From contig JAWKZW010000001.1 of assembly GCA_041395725.1 (NCBI GenBank), forward strand, positions 1,550,001 through 1,614,000: a stretch of 64,000 nucleotides of DNA. The letters are read 5' to 3'. A program made the position numbers and the translations under genes. The notes under the pieces are model-generated. The model did not search any database and had not been told where the DNA came from. It worked only from the letters and a program-made list of their open reading frames with translations. Of this stretch, positions 8,824-17,746 are shown piece after piece. Within the stretch, counting starts at the first letter, position 1; each line of letters starts with the position of its first letter. Source of the DNA: Gammaproteobacteria bacterium (GTDB taxonomy: Bacteria; Pseudomonadota; Gammaproteobacteria; Pseudomonadales; Pseudohongiellaceae).

Positions 8824-9855
8824 GTGAACAGGACACACACTAACAAAGGCAGTTTGATTGCCGAATCAGCGGAATTCACTCCCGTACCCTGGCTGAAAAA
8901 TGGTCACGCTCAAACGCTGTGGCGGAAATTTGCGACCGTACCTTCCATTAATCACCGGCGTCAGCGCATTGAACTGCGTGACGGTGATTTCATCGATGTC
9001 GACTGGTATGACCCTTCTCCGCAGCTCCTGGATAATAATAGAACGGCAGTTCTTTTATTGCACGGCCTGTGCGGGTGTTCGCGCTCCAGCTACATCCAGT
9101 CTCTGCAGCATCGACTGGGGCAGTCAGGTTACCAGAGTGTGGCGATGAACTTCCGTGGATGCAGCGGGGAGATCAATCGCCTTGCCAGAGCTTATCACTC
9201 AGGGGTCACTTCAGATCTGTCAGAAGTTTTTTCGGCGGTGAGCAATCAATTGCCTGACCATCGATTCGCGGCCGTTGGTTTTTCTCTGGGCGCCAACGTG
9301 TTACTGAAGTGGCTGGGGGAGTCGGGCGGGTCTGCTGCCGTACAGAGTGCCGTGGCGGTGTCCACACCCTTCAACCTGGCCTTATGCTCCAGAGCAATGC
9401 TGGGAGGCATGAGCAGAATATACGGTCGCTACTTTCTGCGGCGTCTGGTGGCGGACGTGGAAGCCAAGAAGCACCATTTCGAGCGCCAGGGCAATTCCGA
9501 ACAGCTCGAACTCCTGCGGGCCTGCGGCGACCTGGGGAAGCTGAAATCATTATGGGATTTTGACGACCGCGTGACCGCGCCGCTGCATGGTTTCGACGGC
9601 GCCGGCGACTACTATGAGCAGTGCAGCAGTCTTCGCTTTCTGGAGGGCATACAGGTACCCACCCTGCTGTTGCAGAGCCTGGATGACCCCATTATTCCTC
9701 AGGCCGCCCTGCCGGGGGAGCGCCATTTCGGTGAAACGCTGGTTACGGATTTCAGCGACCGGGGTGGGCATGTGGGATTCGCCTCCTCAGCCGATCGATT
9801 CTGGCTGGAGAATCGGATTGTCAAGTTCATTGGTGAGTGGCAAAACCTGCGTTGA
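8824..9855 (+). CDS. YheT-family alpha/beta hydrolase
   Basis: A 343-residue alpha/beta hydrolase of the YheT/ABHD1-3 type. It shows the N-terminal family motif WLKNGHAQTLWRK, the oxyanion region LLLHGLCG, the nucleophile elbow GFSLGANVLLKWLGE and a late His in DRGGHVGF. The start is a GTG two bases after the rsmD stop, so the two are probably one transcript. The natural substrate of bacterial YheT enzymes is not well defined; lipid or ester hydrolysis is assumed. Confidence 0.9.
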   Translation: MNRTHTNKGSLIAESAEFTPVPWLKNGHAQTLWRKFATVPSINHRRQRIELRDGDFIDVDWYDPSPQLLDNNRTAVLLLHGLCGCSRSSYIQSLQHRLGQSGYQSVAMNFRGCSGEINRLARAYHSGVTSDLSEVFSAVSNQLPDHRFAAVGFSLGANVLLKWLGESGGSAAVQSAVAVSTPFNLALCSRAMLGGMSRIYGRYFLRRLVADVEAKKHHFERQGNSEQLELLRACGDLGKLKSLWDFDDRVTAPLHGFDGAGDYYEQCSSLRFLEGIQVPTLLLQSLDDPIIPQAALPGERHFGETLVTDFSDRGGHVGFASSADRFWLENRIVKFIGEWQNLR

Positions 9856-9880
9856 GCCGCCCGAACCGTTCCGATAGAAT
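9852..9880 (+). promoter_or_regulatory. Putative sigma-70 promoter for coaD
   Basis: TTGAGC and TAGAAT are separated by exactly 17 bases. The -10 box ends 29 bases before the coaD start codon. The -35 box overlaps the stop of the preceding hydrolase gene. Seen by eye only. Confidence 0.5.
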
Positions 9881-9909
9881 GCCTCCGTAACTCCTCTCGC
9901 GAGCTCACA

Positions 9910-10407
9910 ATGAAAGTAGCCGTTTATCCCGGTACCTTTAACCCCATCACCAACGGGCATACCGATCTGGTGGAGCGGGCGTCAAGGCTGTTTGACCACA
10001 CCATCGTTGCCATCGGCACCTCCAGGCAGAAAAGCGTCGCCCTCTCTACCGAGCAGCGCGTGGACCTGGCCCGTGAAGTGCTTGCGCACGTGGATAATGT
10101 CGAGGTTTGCGCCTTCGATTCATTGCTGACCGAATTCGTCAAACAGCGAGGTGCCAATATTATTCTGCGGGGTCTGCGGACCGTCGCCGACTTTGAGTAC
10201 GAGTTTCAGCTGGTGGGTATGAACCGTGTCCTGGAACCCTCGATAGAGACCATTTTCCTGGCGCCGGCTGAACACCTGTCTTATATTTCCTCTACCCTGG
10301 TCAGGGAAATAGCCTCTTACGGAGGTGATATCTCAAAATTCGTCCACCCGGCAGTGGTGGCCGCGATGACCAGAAGAAAACCGCCCTCAGGGTCCGGGAG
10401 TCTCTGA
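9910..10407 (+). CDS. coaD: Phosphopantetheine adenylyltransferase CoaD
   Basis: CoaD transfers AMP from ATP to 4'-phosphopantetheine, the penultimate step of CoA synthesis. The 165-residue nucleotidyltransferase has the family motifs YPGTFNPITNGH (the (T/H)xGH signature), RGLRTVADFEYE, and ISSTLVREIASYGGD. Length is normal. The start ATG follows a plausible sigma-70 promoter. It converges with mutM. Confidence 0.98.
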   Translation: MKVAVYPGTFNPITNGHTDLVERASRLFDHTIVAIGTSRQKSVALSTEQRVDLAREVLAHVDNVEVCAFDSLLTEFVKQRGANIILRGLRTVADFEYEFQLVGMNRVLEPSIETIFLAPAEHLSYISSTLVREIASYGGDISKFVHPAVVAAMTRRKPPSGSGSL

Positions 10408-10462
10408 TCAAGTTCTGCATTGCCCCGTGAGGAAGCTGTCTGGACTCACGGCTATGGGGTGT

Positions 10463-11278
10463 TCAGGTCTGGCACTGCCGACAGAAAACCGTGCTGCGCT
10501 GGCCCAACCTTACCTCCGTCAAGGGCTTACCGCACACCTGGCAGGGAGCATTGCCGCGACCATAGACCCGTAACGACTGTTTGAAATAGCCGGGTTTGCC
10601 ATCGCCACCGGTAAAGTCACGCAGCGTGGTGCCTCCCACTTCGATGGCATTGTGCAGCACCTGTTTGATTTCATCTGCAAGCCGACTATAACGGGCCCGG
10701 GAAATTTTTCCGGCCGGTCGGGTGGGGCGAATGCCCGCGTTAAAGAGCGACTCATTGGCGTAGATGTTCCCCACTCCGACGACAACCGAACTGTCCATGA
10801 TGAAATTTTTTATCGCCACTTTTTTGTTACGACTTGCCCGCCAAAGGTGGTCGCCGTCGAAATCTGCGGTCAGGGGTTCGGGGCCAAGTCTGCGAAACAG
10901 CGGGTGTAACAGCAGGGGGCCCTGCTGCCAAAGGAGACAGCCAAATTTTCTTGGATCGGTAAATCGCAACGCAATGCCATTCTGGAATACGATATCCACG
11001 TGGTCGTGTTTTCCCGCTGGCAACGAGGCGGGAACGATACGCAGGCTGCCCGACATGCCCAGATGGATAATCAGTCTGCCGGTTCCGTTGTCGAGCAACA
11101 GGTATTTGGCCCGTCGCTCGACCTGATTGAATCGGGTTCCCACCAGGCTGGACGCAAGCTGCTCAGGAATCGGCCAGCGCAGACGCAGGGTACGCACGAC
11201 GACCGATTTGACAGGCTGGTGCAGTATGGCAGGCGCGATGCCTCGCCTTGTGGTTTCTACTTCAGGTAGTTCAGGCAT
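10463..11278 (-). CDS. mutM: Formamidopyrimidine-DNA glycosylase MutM (Fpg)
   Basis: A 271-residue base-excision repair enzyme that removes 8-oxoguanine and formamidopyrimidines and cleaves the abasic site. The catalytic Pro and Glu follow the start Met in MPELPEVE. The conserved lysine lies in RRAKYLLLD, the helix-two-turn-helix region in VGVGNIYANESLF, and the C-terminal zinc finger has CQVC and CRQC. The ATG at 11278 is required because Pro must be residue 2. It sits opposite coaD, a common arrangement. Confidence 0.98.
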   Translation of the reverse strand: MPELPEVETTRRGIAPAILHQPVKSVVVRTLRLRWPIPEQLASSLVGTRFNQVERRAKYLLLDNGTGRLIIHLGMSGSLRIVPASLPAGKHDHVDIVFQNGIALRFTDPRKFGCLLWQQGPLLLHPLFRRLGPEPLTADFDGDHLWRASRNKKVAIKNFIMDSSVVVGVGNIYANESLFNAGIRPTRPAGKISRARYSRLADEIKQVLHNAIEVGGTTLRDFTGGDGKPGYFKQSLRVYGRGNAPCQVCGKPLTEVRLGQRSTVFCRQCQT

Positions 11279-11339
11279 GGATGGGTCAGGATTGGTGTGG
11301 CTCGCCACGATTGCACTGATTAAAGCGGTGAACGCGCGT

Positions 11340-11345
11340 TATAAT
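11340..11345 (+). promoter_or_regulatory. Perfect -10 box upstream of hydantoinase gene
   Basis: TATAAT lies 41 bases before the start codon of the hydantoinase A gene. The best-spaced -35 (CTGATT, 17 bases upstream) is poor; TTGCAC is 23 bases upstream, too far for a standard promoter. The promoter call therefore rests mainly on the -10. Confidence 0.4.
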
Positions 11346-11386
11346 CTTTTCTCACGGATCCTGTAAAGAACCTTCAGCAAGTTAAG

Positions 11387-13402
11387 ATGCCCACATCCGC
11401 ACAACACACCGCCATCCTGGGCGTTGACGCCGGGGGGACGTTCACTGATTTCGTTTTCTGGCAGAAAACCGATGCCGGCAATCAGCTACGGGTCCATAAA
11501 GTACTGTCTACCCCCGCAGCACCGGAACGGGCAATTATGCAGGGTATACAGGAGATGGGCCTTGCTGAGCTGGCCGGCAATGGCGCTTTGAACATTGTTC
11601 ACGGCAGTACCGTGGCCACCAATGCGGCGCTGGAAGGAAAGGGCGCAAGAACCGTCTTTATCACCAACCATGGCTTTGGTGACATGCTGTCAATTGGCCG
11701 TCAGACTCGCCCCGCCCTGTACAAGCTCGAGTTTACCCCGCGACCGGTTCCGGTCAGCAGCGCGCTGTGCCTCGAAACGGCCGGCCGTCTGGGGGCTGAC
11801 GGAACGGTTCTGGAACCGTTGCCAGAGCATGAAATCGAGGCTGTCCAGGCCGGTGTTGTGAAATTGCACCCGGAGGCCGTGGCGATCAACCTGCTGTTTT
11901 CATTTCTGGACGACCGCTTCGAGCGGGATCTGGAAACCGCCGTCAGAGCTGCGCTGCCCGGGGTGTTTGTCAGTCGCTCGTCGGAGGTATTGCCAGAGTT
12001 CCGGGAATACGAACGCGGCATGGCGACCTGGCTGAATGCCAGTCTTGGACCGATCGTCAACCGCTACCTGCTGGCGCTGAGAGAACAACTGGGCAGCTGC
12101 CGGCTTGCCATCATGCAATCCAGTGGTGAAACCATCGGTGCGGAAGCGGCAGCCACGCGGGCGGTAAATCTGCTTCTTTCGGGTCCTGCGGCGGGGCTGA
12201 CAGCGCTGCGGCATCTGGGCAGACAGTTGGGCCAATCCCGTTTCATCAGCTTTGACATGGGCGGGACCTCGACAGATGTAGCGCTCCTGGACGGAGAGCT
12301 GAAAACCACCAGCGAGGGTCAGATCGCAGGTTATCCAGTGTCCGTACCTATGGTGGATATGCACACAATTGGTGCAGGTGGCGGGTCAGTTGCTTTCCTG
12401 GATAGCGGTGGCATGCTTCAGGTAGGACCCCGTTCCGCCGGGGCCGAGCCGGGGCCGGCCTGCTATGGCAGGGGAGGGGGCGAGGTGACAGTCACCGATG
12501 CCAATCTGGTACTTGGCCGCATTCCGGCCGACGCTACGCTGGCGGGAAACTTCAGGCTTGATCTGCCGGCATCCCGGCGTGCCATGGCCATCCTGGCCTC
12601 GGCAGCCGGACTGGATATGGACCAACTGGCGCTGGGGATTATTCAGGTGGCCAACGAACACATGGCCAGCGCCCTGCGGATGATTTCAGTGCAACGGGGC
12701 TATGACCCCGCTGATTTTGTGCTGGCCAGCTTCGGCGGTGCAGGGGGGCTCCATGTGTGTGCCCTGGCCGATTCCATGGGCATGAAACAGGCAATTGTGC
12801 CACTCAACGCGGGCGTCCTGTCCGCCATGGGAATGCTCGTGGCTCCGCGGGGGCGCCAGTATTCACGCACCGTCAGGCTGTCTGCCGCTGAAGTGAGCGA
12901 ACCGGATGTTGATAAGGCACTGTCGGATCTGATCGAACAGGGTATGGGGGAGCTGGTGGCCGAGGGTCTCAACGCCGGAGAGCTGAAAGCTGACCCCAGC
13001 CTGGATATCTGCTATCAGGGGCAGTCGTCCACCCTCAATCTGCCCTGGGTCGGGAAGGCGGGGACCGAGAAGCAGTTTCACCGTCTGCACCGGGAGCGCT
13101 ACGGATTTTCCTTGTCCCGGGAGCTGGAGTATGTGAACTTGAGGGCACGTATCTTTGCGGCTCACCGGCAACCGGGCCTGGCGGCCGCAGGAAATACACT
13201 GGCAGCGAATAAATTCGATCCACTTAAGGTCTCAAGCAGTAGTAATACATTGCCGGTGTATGCGCGGGAGCAGCTGGATAGCACGATGGAAGTCAAAGGC
13301 CCGGCTATAATTTGCGAGTTGTCGGCAACCACCTATCTGGAAAAAGGCTGGACGGCGAAACTGGACGATCTCGGAAATCTGCGGCTTAGCCGGACGGATT
13401 GA
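11387..13402 (+). CDS. Hydantoinase/oxoprolinase family protein (HyuA-like)
   Basis: A 671-residue HyuA-type subunit with the ASKHA-like ATPase fold. The hydantoinaseA/oxoprolinase N-terminal region starts with LGVDAGGTFTDFVFW. The central domain has ISFDMGGTSTDVALLDG and GAGGGSVAFLD. The C-terminal part has FGGAGGLHVCALADSMG and PLNAGVLSAMGML. Family members act on 5-oxoproline, hydantoins or acetone-like ketones, usually with a HyuB partner. No HyuB gene is adjacent here, so either the partner is elsewhere or this is a stand-alone type. The substrate cannot be assigned. Confidence 0.88.
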   Translation: MPTSAQHTAILGVDAGGTFTDFVFWQKTDAGNQLRVHKVLSTPAAPERAIMQGIQEMGLAELAGNGALNIVHGSTVATNAALEGKGARTVFITNHGFGDMLSIGRQTRPALYKLEFTPRPVPVSSALCLETAGRLGADGTVLEPLPEHEIEAVQAGVVKLHPEAVAINLLFSFLDDRFERDLETAVRAALPGVFVSRSSEVLPEFREYERGMATWLNASLGPIVNRYLLALREQLGSCRLAIMQSSGETIGAEAAATRAVNLLLSGPAAGLTALRHLGRQLGQSRFISFDMGGTSTDVALLDGELKTTSEGQIAGYPVSVPMVDMHTIGAGGGSVAFLDSGGMLQVGPRSAGAEPGPACYGRGGGEVTVTDANLVLGRIPADATLAGNFRLDLPASRRAMAILASAAGLDMDQLALGIIQVANEHMASALRMISVQRGYDPADFVLASFGGAGGLHVCALADSMGMKQAIVPLNAGVLSAMGMLVAPRGRQYSRTVRLSAAEVSEPDVDKALSDLIEQGMGELVAEGLNAGELKADPSLDICYQGQSSTLNLPWVGKAGTEKQFHRLHRERYGFSLSRELEYVNLRARIFAAHRQPGLAAAGNTLAANKFDPLKVSSSSNTLPVYAREQLDSTMEVKGPAIICELSATTYLEKGWTAKLDDLGNLRLSRTD

Positions 13403-13462
13403 TCGATTGATTGACCGGTGAACTGTTGGCGATCAGTGATGTAATTGGTAGCTTAGGGCGTC

Positions 13463-14896
13463 ATGATGTCTCGAATAGCTCGACAAGTTCTTCCTCTGCA
13501 CCTGGCCGTGTTGATTCTGGCATGGCCCTTGCTTTGCTTTTCACAGGGAAGATCTGCCCAGGAAAACGTTTCCCAGGATGTGGAAGAATCCGCTCAGACG
13601 TCAGAATCCGAATCATCGTCGACTGACTTCATCTATCAGACGCTCATTTTCGATACGCCCGTGCCACTGCGCAGCGAAGCTGATGGCCTGCTAGAGCCGG
13701 AGCATGATCAGGCGACCCCCCGGCGAGCGGCGCAGCGCGCCCGGCAGGCACCCCTGCCCAATCTGCAGAATCTGCAGCAGACTATCAGTGAGATCGAATC
13801 TGAAGGCGGACCCTGGGAATTGAACCTGGCTGAAAACCTCGCCTCGCTGGCAGAGGTTTACGAACAACAGGGTGCTTACGAGGAAGCGATAGACACTTAC
13901 ACCAGGGCAATGCACATAAGCCGGGTCAATCTGGGGCTGAACAGCCTGAATCACATTCCCCTGGCAGAGCGACTGGTGAATGCCCATCTTGCCCTGGGGG
14001 ACTGGGAAGGCGCGGATCAGTACCAGGAGTACCTGTATTACAATCAGCGCCGGGCTTACGGGGAGGATGACCCGCGCCTGGTTCCGGTACTCCATCGGCT
14101 GGCCAACTGGAAACTGAGTTCATTCAACGCCGGCTATGGAGACCAGATAGCGTTGAACCTGGTCAGCGCGCTGCGCCTGTATCAGGCGGCATCGAACATA
14201 GTGAGTATTAACTTCGGAAATCGGGATGAGCGTTACGTCAAGTACCTGCGCGACACCGCCGGTACTGCGTTCCTGGTTTCCCGCTACCGGGGCTTGATTG
14301 AGAGCACACCGATGACGGAGTTCAGAGTCATTCAGGAAAGGTACCCCGGCAGTTATCGAGCCCACAATGCGGCTTTTGTTGAGGGTTACGAAGAGGGGCT
14401 GGATGCCCTGGAGCGGGTGGTCGCAGCCTATTCCGAAGAGCAGGCAGGGTCAATTGAGCACGTTACCGCCTTGATACACCTGGCCGACTGGTACCTGTTG
14501 TTTGACCGGCATCGGTCCGCCCACGAAGCTTACAGTGAAGCCTACGCTGCATTGGTTGGACAGGAAAATCGCGATGAGCTGTTAACAGCGGTATTTGGCA
14601 GTGTGAAGCCGCTGCCAGACTTCTCGGATGAGATCGACTCGATTTTCGTGGAGGCTAATGTCAAGGGCCGGGAGCTGGTCGCCAGGGCGAGTGGTCATGT
14701 GGATGTCGAGTTTGATGTGACGCCTTACGGCACGGTTGTGGATCTGCAGGTTCTGGCCGAGGGTGACGAGGTGGATGCACGCATTCTTTCCTCTCTTCGG
14801 CGCCTCGTCAGGTCGACCACTTTCCGGCCGGTGGTGCAGGACGGTCAACCGGTAAGAAGCGAAAGTAATCGTTTCCGGTACCGGTACGTTTATTGA
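13463..14896 (+). CDS. Secreted TPR protein with TonB-C-like end
   Basis: A 477-residue exported protein. A signal peptide covers about residues 1-32 (hydrophobic LHLAVLILAWPLLCFSQ). A linker rich in Ser/Glu follows, then tetratricopeptide repeats around residues 100-200 (LAENLASLAEVYEQQGAYEEAIDTYTRAM) and again near 330-360. The last about 80 residues look like a TonB C-terminal fold (VDVEFDVTPYGTVVDLQVL and a C-terminal TFRPVVQDGQPV). I infer a periplasmic scaffold or partner-binding protein. There is no TonB membrane anchor, so it is not a true energy transducer. It begins the long plus-strand run of envelope genes. Confidence 0.75.
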   Translation: MMSRIARQVLPLHLAVLILAWPLLCFSQGRSAQENVSQDVEESAQTSESESSSTDFIYQTLIFDTPVPLRSEADGLLEPEHDQATPRRAAQRARQAPLPNLQNLQQTISEIESEGGPWELNLAENLASLAEVYEQQGAYEEAIDTYTRAMHISRVNLGLNSLNHIPLAERLVNAHLALGDWEGADQYQEYLYYNQRRAYGEDDPRLVPVLHRLANWKLSSFNAGYGDQIALNLVSALRLYQAASNIVSINFGNRDERYVKYLRDTAGTAFLVSRYRGLIESTPMTEFRVIQERYPGSYRAHNAAFVEGYEEGLDALERVVAAYSEEQAGSIEHVTALIHLADWYLLFDRHRSAHEAYSEAYAALVGQENRDELLTAVFGSVKPLPDFSDEIDSIFVEANVKGRELVARASGHVDVEFDVTPYGTVVDLQVLAEGDEVDARILSSLRRLVRSTTFRPVVQDGQPVRSESNRFRYRYVY

Positions 14897-14957
14897 AAGA
14901 CTGGCAAGCATTCGGTGCTTCGCTTATTGTTAAGGGCCGGTTAAGGGTTGCCCTGCT

Positions 14958-15065
14958 ACTAAGGAGCATCTGATTAATTGCCACAAAGCTCTGGCCTTCA
15001 GGCCAGTTCGCCGGCATGCGTCGGCCTGTCAAGGCAGTGCAACAAAGCCAGCGGGCTGAATCTTT
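14958..15065. repeat. Intergenic repeat copy 3, partial
   Basis: Left end CTAAGGAGCATCTGATTAATT followed by GCCACAAAGCTCTGG, then GCCGGCATGCGTCGGCCTGTCAAGGCAGTGCAACA. These match the left end and middle of the copies at 0.05 and 57.6 kb. No clear right inverted end is found. It lies in the 449-base gap between the TPR gene and the serine-rich lipoprotein gene; the rest of the gap holds the palindrome at 15206 and presumably a promoter. Confidence 0.7.
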
Positions 15066-15205
15066 AGTCGGAATCTGACCGGGAAGTGGTGACGTATCAG
15101 GAAGTAAGCCACTCTTTTACCTGTCCGAAGAGGTGCGAAAGGTTGTGCCGTGGAGGCGCGCTGGGAAATATTTAGCGAACCCGATGGTCTATTAGAGTGC
15201 TGGTG

Positions 15206-15220
15206 CAGTATTAAATACTG
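15206..15220. promoter_or_regulatory. Perfect 15-bp palindrome, possible operator
   Basis: CAGTATTAAATACTG is a perfect inverted repeat around one central base. It lies 126 bases upstream of the serine-rich lipoprotein gene in a noncoding gap. Its form suits a dimeric repressor site, but no regulator is known for it. Confidence 0.35.
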
Positions 15221-15345
15221 ATGCGGCTGAATGTAGATTGGATCAATGAGTAAGCTTGGATTAAACGACGTCCTACTGCAGCAAACAGAGGAAAGCAGAC
15301 AGACATCTTCTATGAAATGGAAGCTGTCTGAACAGGGAAACAACC

Positions 15346-16509
15346 ATGACTACCGTGAACAGAATTAACTTTAAGTCTACCTTGCTGGCTATCGGTATTG
15401 CCGCCGCTTTCACGGCCTGTCAATCGTCATCCTCGTCAAGTTCCCAGAGTATGCCGAGCATGCCTTCGGCTTCCAGCTCGACGTCCAGTTCATCCAGTTC
15501 ATCCAGTTCAACAAGCTCATCAAGTTCTTCGAGCTCTTCCAGCTCGTCATCGAGTTCGTCGAGCGGTTCCTCATCGTCGAGCAGTTTTCCATCACCTGGT
15601 ATTCCCTCGGCGAGCAGTTCGCCCTCCAGCAGTTCCGCAGGCAGCTTCCCGTCAGTCTCCAGTGGTTCCGCTTCGTCGCAGGGTTCTCCCACCAGCAGCT
15701 CCCAGGCGGGCAGCCAGGGTCAGCAGTTACCGGGCAGCGATAGCGCTGGCTCCAGCGGGCAGTCCAGCCTGCCTGGTGCCCAGACGACCGGGCAACAGAC
15801 CAGCGGCACGGGCACGGCAGGTTCTCAGGCAGGAAGCCCTGGTAGTCCGGGGTTTGATCCCCGTTCCGGGGGCGCAACCGGAGCCGGCGACAGCAGTGGT
15901 GGCTCCAGTGGACAGCGAGATGGCTCTACCGGTGACCTTATCGGCGGTAACCCGGGCGGCCTGGGTGGGCAAAGCGCCGGTGGCGGCGGTGACTACACGT
16001 TGGATTCCCTCCCTGGAGGTGGCCTCGGTGGCACGGAGTCAGGCGGCGGACAAACCGGCGGCGGATCGACCGGTACACTCACAGCCTCCGAGCGGGCCGG
16101 GGTGCTGGACGAACAGCTGCGCCGCGGTTACGAGGTGTTCGATGGCCTGATTCTAGACGAAAGGCAACGCACCCAGCGTGAAGTGGAACGGCAGCCGGGC
16201 AGTCAGGGCGGCATTGGTGATATTGCTGCGGCAGGTGGTGCTGGCAGTGCCGGTGGACGACCGCAGGTATTGCCGCCAGGTACGGGGGGGCAGCAGAGTG
16301 GCGTTCCAGTCGGTTCGATGCCTTCTTCATCTTCCAGTGCTCCACCGGCCGAAACCTTTCCGCCACCGGAAGACATTCCCAGTGGTCGGGATGATGACGT
16401 AGTGGCCAGGCAGTTGCGAGAAGCAGCCATGCGGGAACCGGATCCGGAGCTTCGTGAGGCGCTTTGGGATGAATATCGTAAATACACGGGTATAAGTGAG
16501 CAGGAGTGA
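15346..16509 (+). CDS. Serine-rich low-complexity putative lipoprotein
   Basis: A 387-residue protein of unknown function. A signal peptide (LLAIGIAAAFTAC) ends in a likely lipobox Cys near residue 25. Residues about 26-100 are almost all serine with scattered Pro, Met and Gly. Residues 100-240 are Gly/Ser/Gln-rich. Only the last about 150 residues look folded, with a charged C-terminus (REAAMREPDPELREALWDEYRKY). The serine codons vary (TCN and AGY), so this is not a slippage-prone simple repeat. It probably forms an extended tether on the membrane. It overlaps the next lipoprotein gene by one base and so is likely cotranscribed with it. Confidence 0.7.
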   Translation: MTTVNRINFKSTLLAIGIAAAFTACQSSSSSSSQSMPSMPSASSSTSSSSSSSSSTSSSSSSSSSSSSSSSSSGSSSSSSFPSPGIPSASSSPSSSSAGSFPSVSSGSASSQGSPTSSSQAGSQGQQLPGSDSAGSSGQSSLPGAQTTGQQTSGTGTAGSQAGSPGSPGFDPRSGGATGAGDSSGGSSGQRDGSTGDLIGGNPGGLGGQSAGGGGDYTLDSLPGGGLGGTESGGGQTGGGSTGTLTASERAGVLDEQLRRGYEVFDGLILDERQRTQREVERQPGSQGGIGDIAAAGGAGSAGGRPQVLPPGTGGQQSGVPVGSMPSSSSSAPPAETFPPPEDIPSGRDDDVVARQLREAAMREPDPELREALWDEYRKYTGISEQE

Positions 16510-17690
16510 TGCAGAGAATCAGTTTCAGGTTGCTATTGGTTTTAATCGCTGGGCTACTGGTCAACGGGTGTGCTTCACATGTCGTGAAAAGTACCACCTA
16601 TACGCCCGTGATACAGGATACTGAGTATCAGCCCGAAGACCTGCTGATGGATGTAGGTATCATGGTCCTGGATCCGGGTATCGACGAGATTGAAGATGGC
16701 GAGGAAGATACCGTGAACGGCCAGATCCGGGTCGCCGAATCCCGCTACGCGACCTATCTTTTGTCGGATACGCTGCAGCGTTCCGGCAACTGGGGATTGG
16801 TGCGGGTCCTTCCCAACGGCAGCAGCCCTTTGGACGTCATGCTGAGTGGCACAATTCTCCAGTCTAATGGCGAGGCCATGAAAATCCGGGTTAATGTCCG
16901 CGATTCCAGCGGCCGGGAATGGTATTCCAAGGAATACTACGAGGTAATCAGTCAGTTCAGTTACGATCCGAGCCAGCGCAGCATGGCAGACCCCTTCCAG
17001 GTGATCTATAACAACATCGCCAACGACCTGCTGCTTTATCGTAAGGAAAATCTGACCAGTACCCGCATTACCGAGATCCGACAGATTTCCGAGGTATTGT
17101 TCGCCCAGCGTTTCGCGCCGGAGGTTTATGACAGTTACCTGGCCCTGGATCGAAACGGCCAGTACCGGCTGAACAGGCTGCCCGCCGAGAACGATCCGAC
17201 CCTGGCCCGCATACAGGCCATTCGAGAACGGGATTTCATGTTCATCGATACGGTACAGGACTACTACTCTACTTTCAGCCGCCAGATGAGACTGCCCTAC
17301 GACTCCTGGCGGGAACAGAGTTATTACGAAACCATTACCCTGCGTGAGTTGCAACAGTCAGCCCGGCGGCGTTTTATCGCGGGCACCGCGGCAGTGATAG
17401 GCGGTATCGCGGCAGCCAGCAGCGGTACCTATGTGGGTCAGTCCGGAGGAGCCATTGGCGTGGGTGCCGGTGCCTATCTGATTAAAAGCGGTTTCGACAA
17501 GCGGGCCGAGGCACAGATTCACGTGGCGGCACTGGAAGAGTTGGGCCAGTCACTGGAAACCGAGGTGGCCCCCAAAGTGATCAATCTGGAGGATCGCACT
17601 GTTACGCTGTCAGGCAATGTAGAAGAACAATACGACCAGTGGAAAGAAATTCTGGCGGATATCTATGCTGTTGAAGCGGGATTACAATAA
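16509..17690 (+). CDS. Outer-membrane or periplasmic lipoprotein, unknown function
   Basis: A 393-residue lipoprotein with signal peptide and lipobox LLVNGCAS. The body starts with a domain (about residues 40-200) of the type VGIMVLDPGIDE and SDTLQRSGNWGLVRVLP, which resembles curli-assembly/TolB-like lipoprotein folds only loosely. A Gly/Ala hydrophobic stretch near residues 290-330 (GTAAVIGGIAAASSG) could be a membrane hairpin or glycine-zipper. The start is ATG at 16509 in a TGATG overlap with the previous stop; GTG at 16506 is also possible. I cannot name the family. It is the first of eight closely spaced genes ending at 25967. Confidence 0.75.
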   Translation: MQRISFRLLLVLIAGLLVNGCASHVVKSTTYTPVIQDTEYQPEDLLMDVGIMVLDPGIDEIEDGEEDTVNGQIRVAESRYATYLLSDTLQRSGNWGLVRVLPNGSSPLDVMLSGTILQSNGEAMKIRVNVRDSSGREWYSKEYYEVISQFSYDPSQRSMADPFQVIYNNIANDLLLYRKENLTSTRITEIRQISEVLFAQRFAPEVYDSYLALDRNGQYRLNRLPAENDPTLARIQAIRERDFMFIDTVQDYYSTFSRQMRLPYDSWREQSYYETITLRELQQSARRRFIAGTAAVIGGIAAASSGTYVGQSGGAIGVGAGAYLIKSGFDKRAEAQIHVAALEELGQSLETEVAPKVINLEDRTVTLSGNVEEQYDQWKEILADIYAVEAGLQ

Positions 17691-17746
17691 CCGGAAGTTT
17701 CCTGTCCGCCAGCCCTGTTTGATTAGAGCTCTTCGATTCCTGACTT

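Noticed and set aside
10425..10451. Hairpin CCGTGAG...CTCACGG between coaD and mutM as a shared terminator
   Set aside because: The 7-bp stem has a 13-base loop and no T run on either strand.
15475..15630. Slippage-prone simple repeat for phase variation in the poly-Ser tract
   Set aside because: Serine codons alternate between TCN and AGY without a uniform short repeat unit, so slippage is unlikely.
15420..15692. Acidic minus-strand open frame (Glu/Leu/Asp repeats)
   Set aside because: It is the complement of the poly-serine tract of the lipoprotein gene and has no other support.
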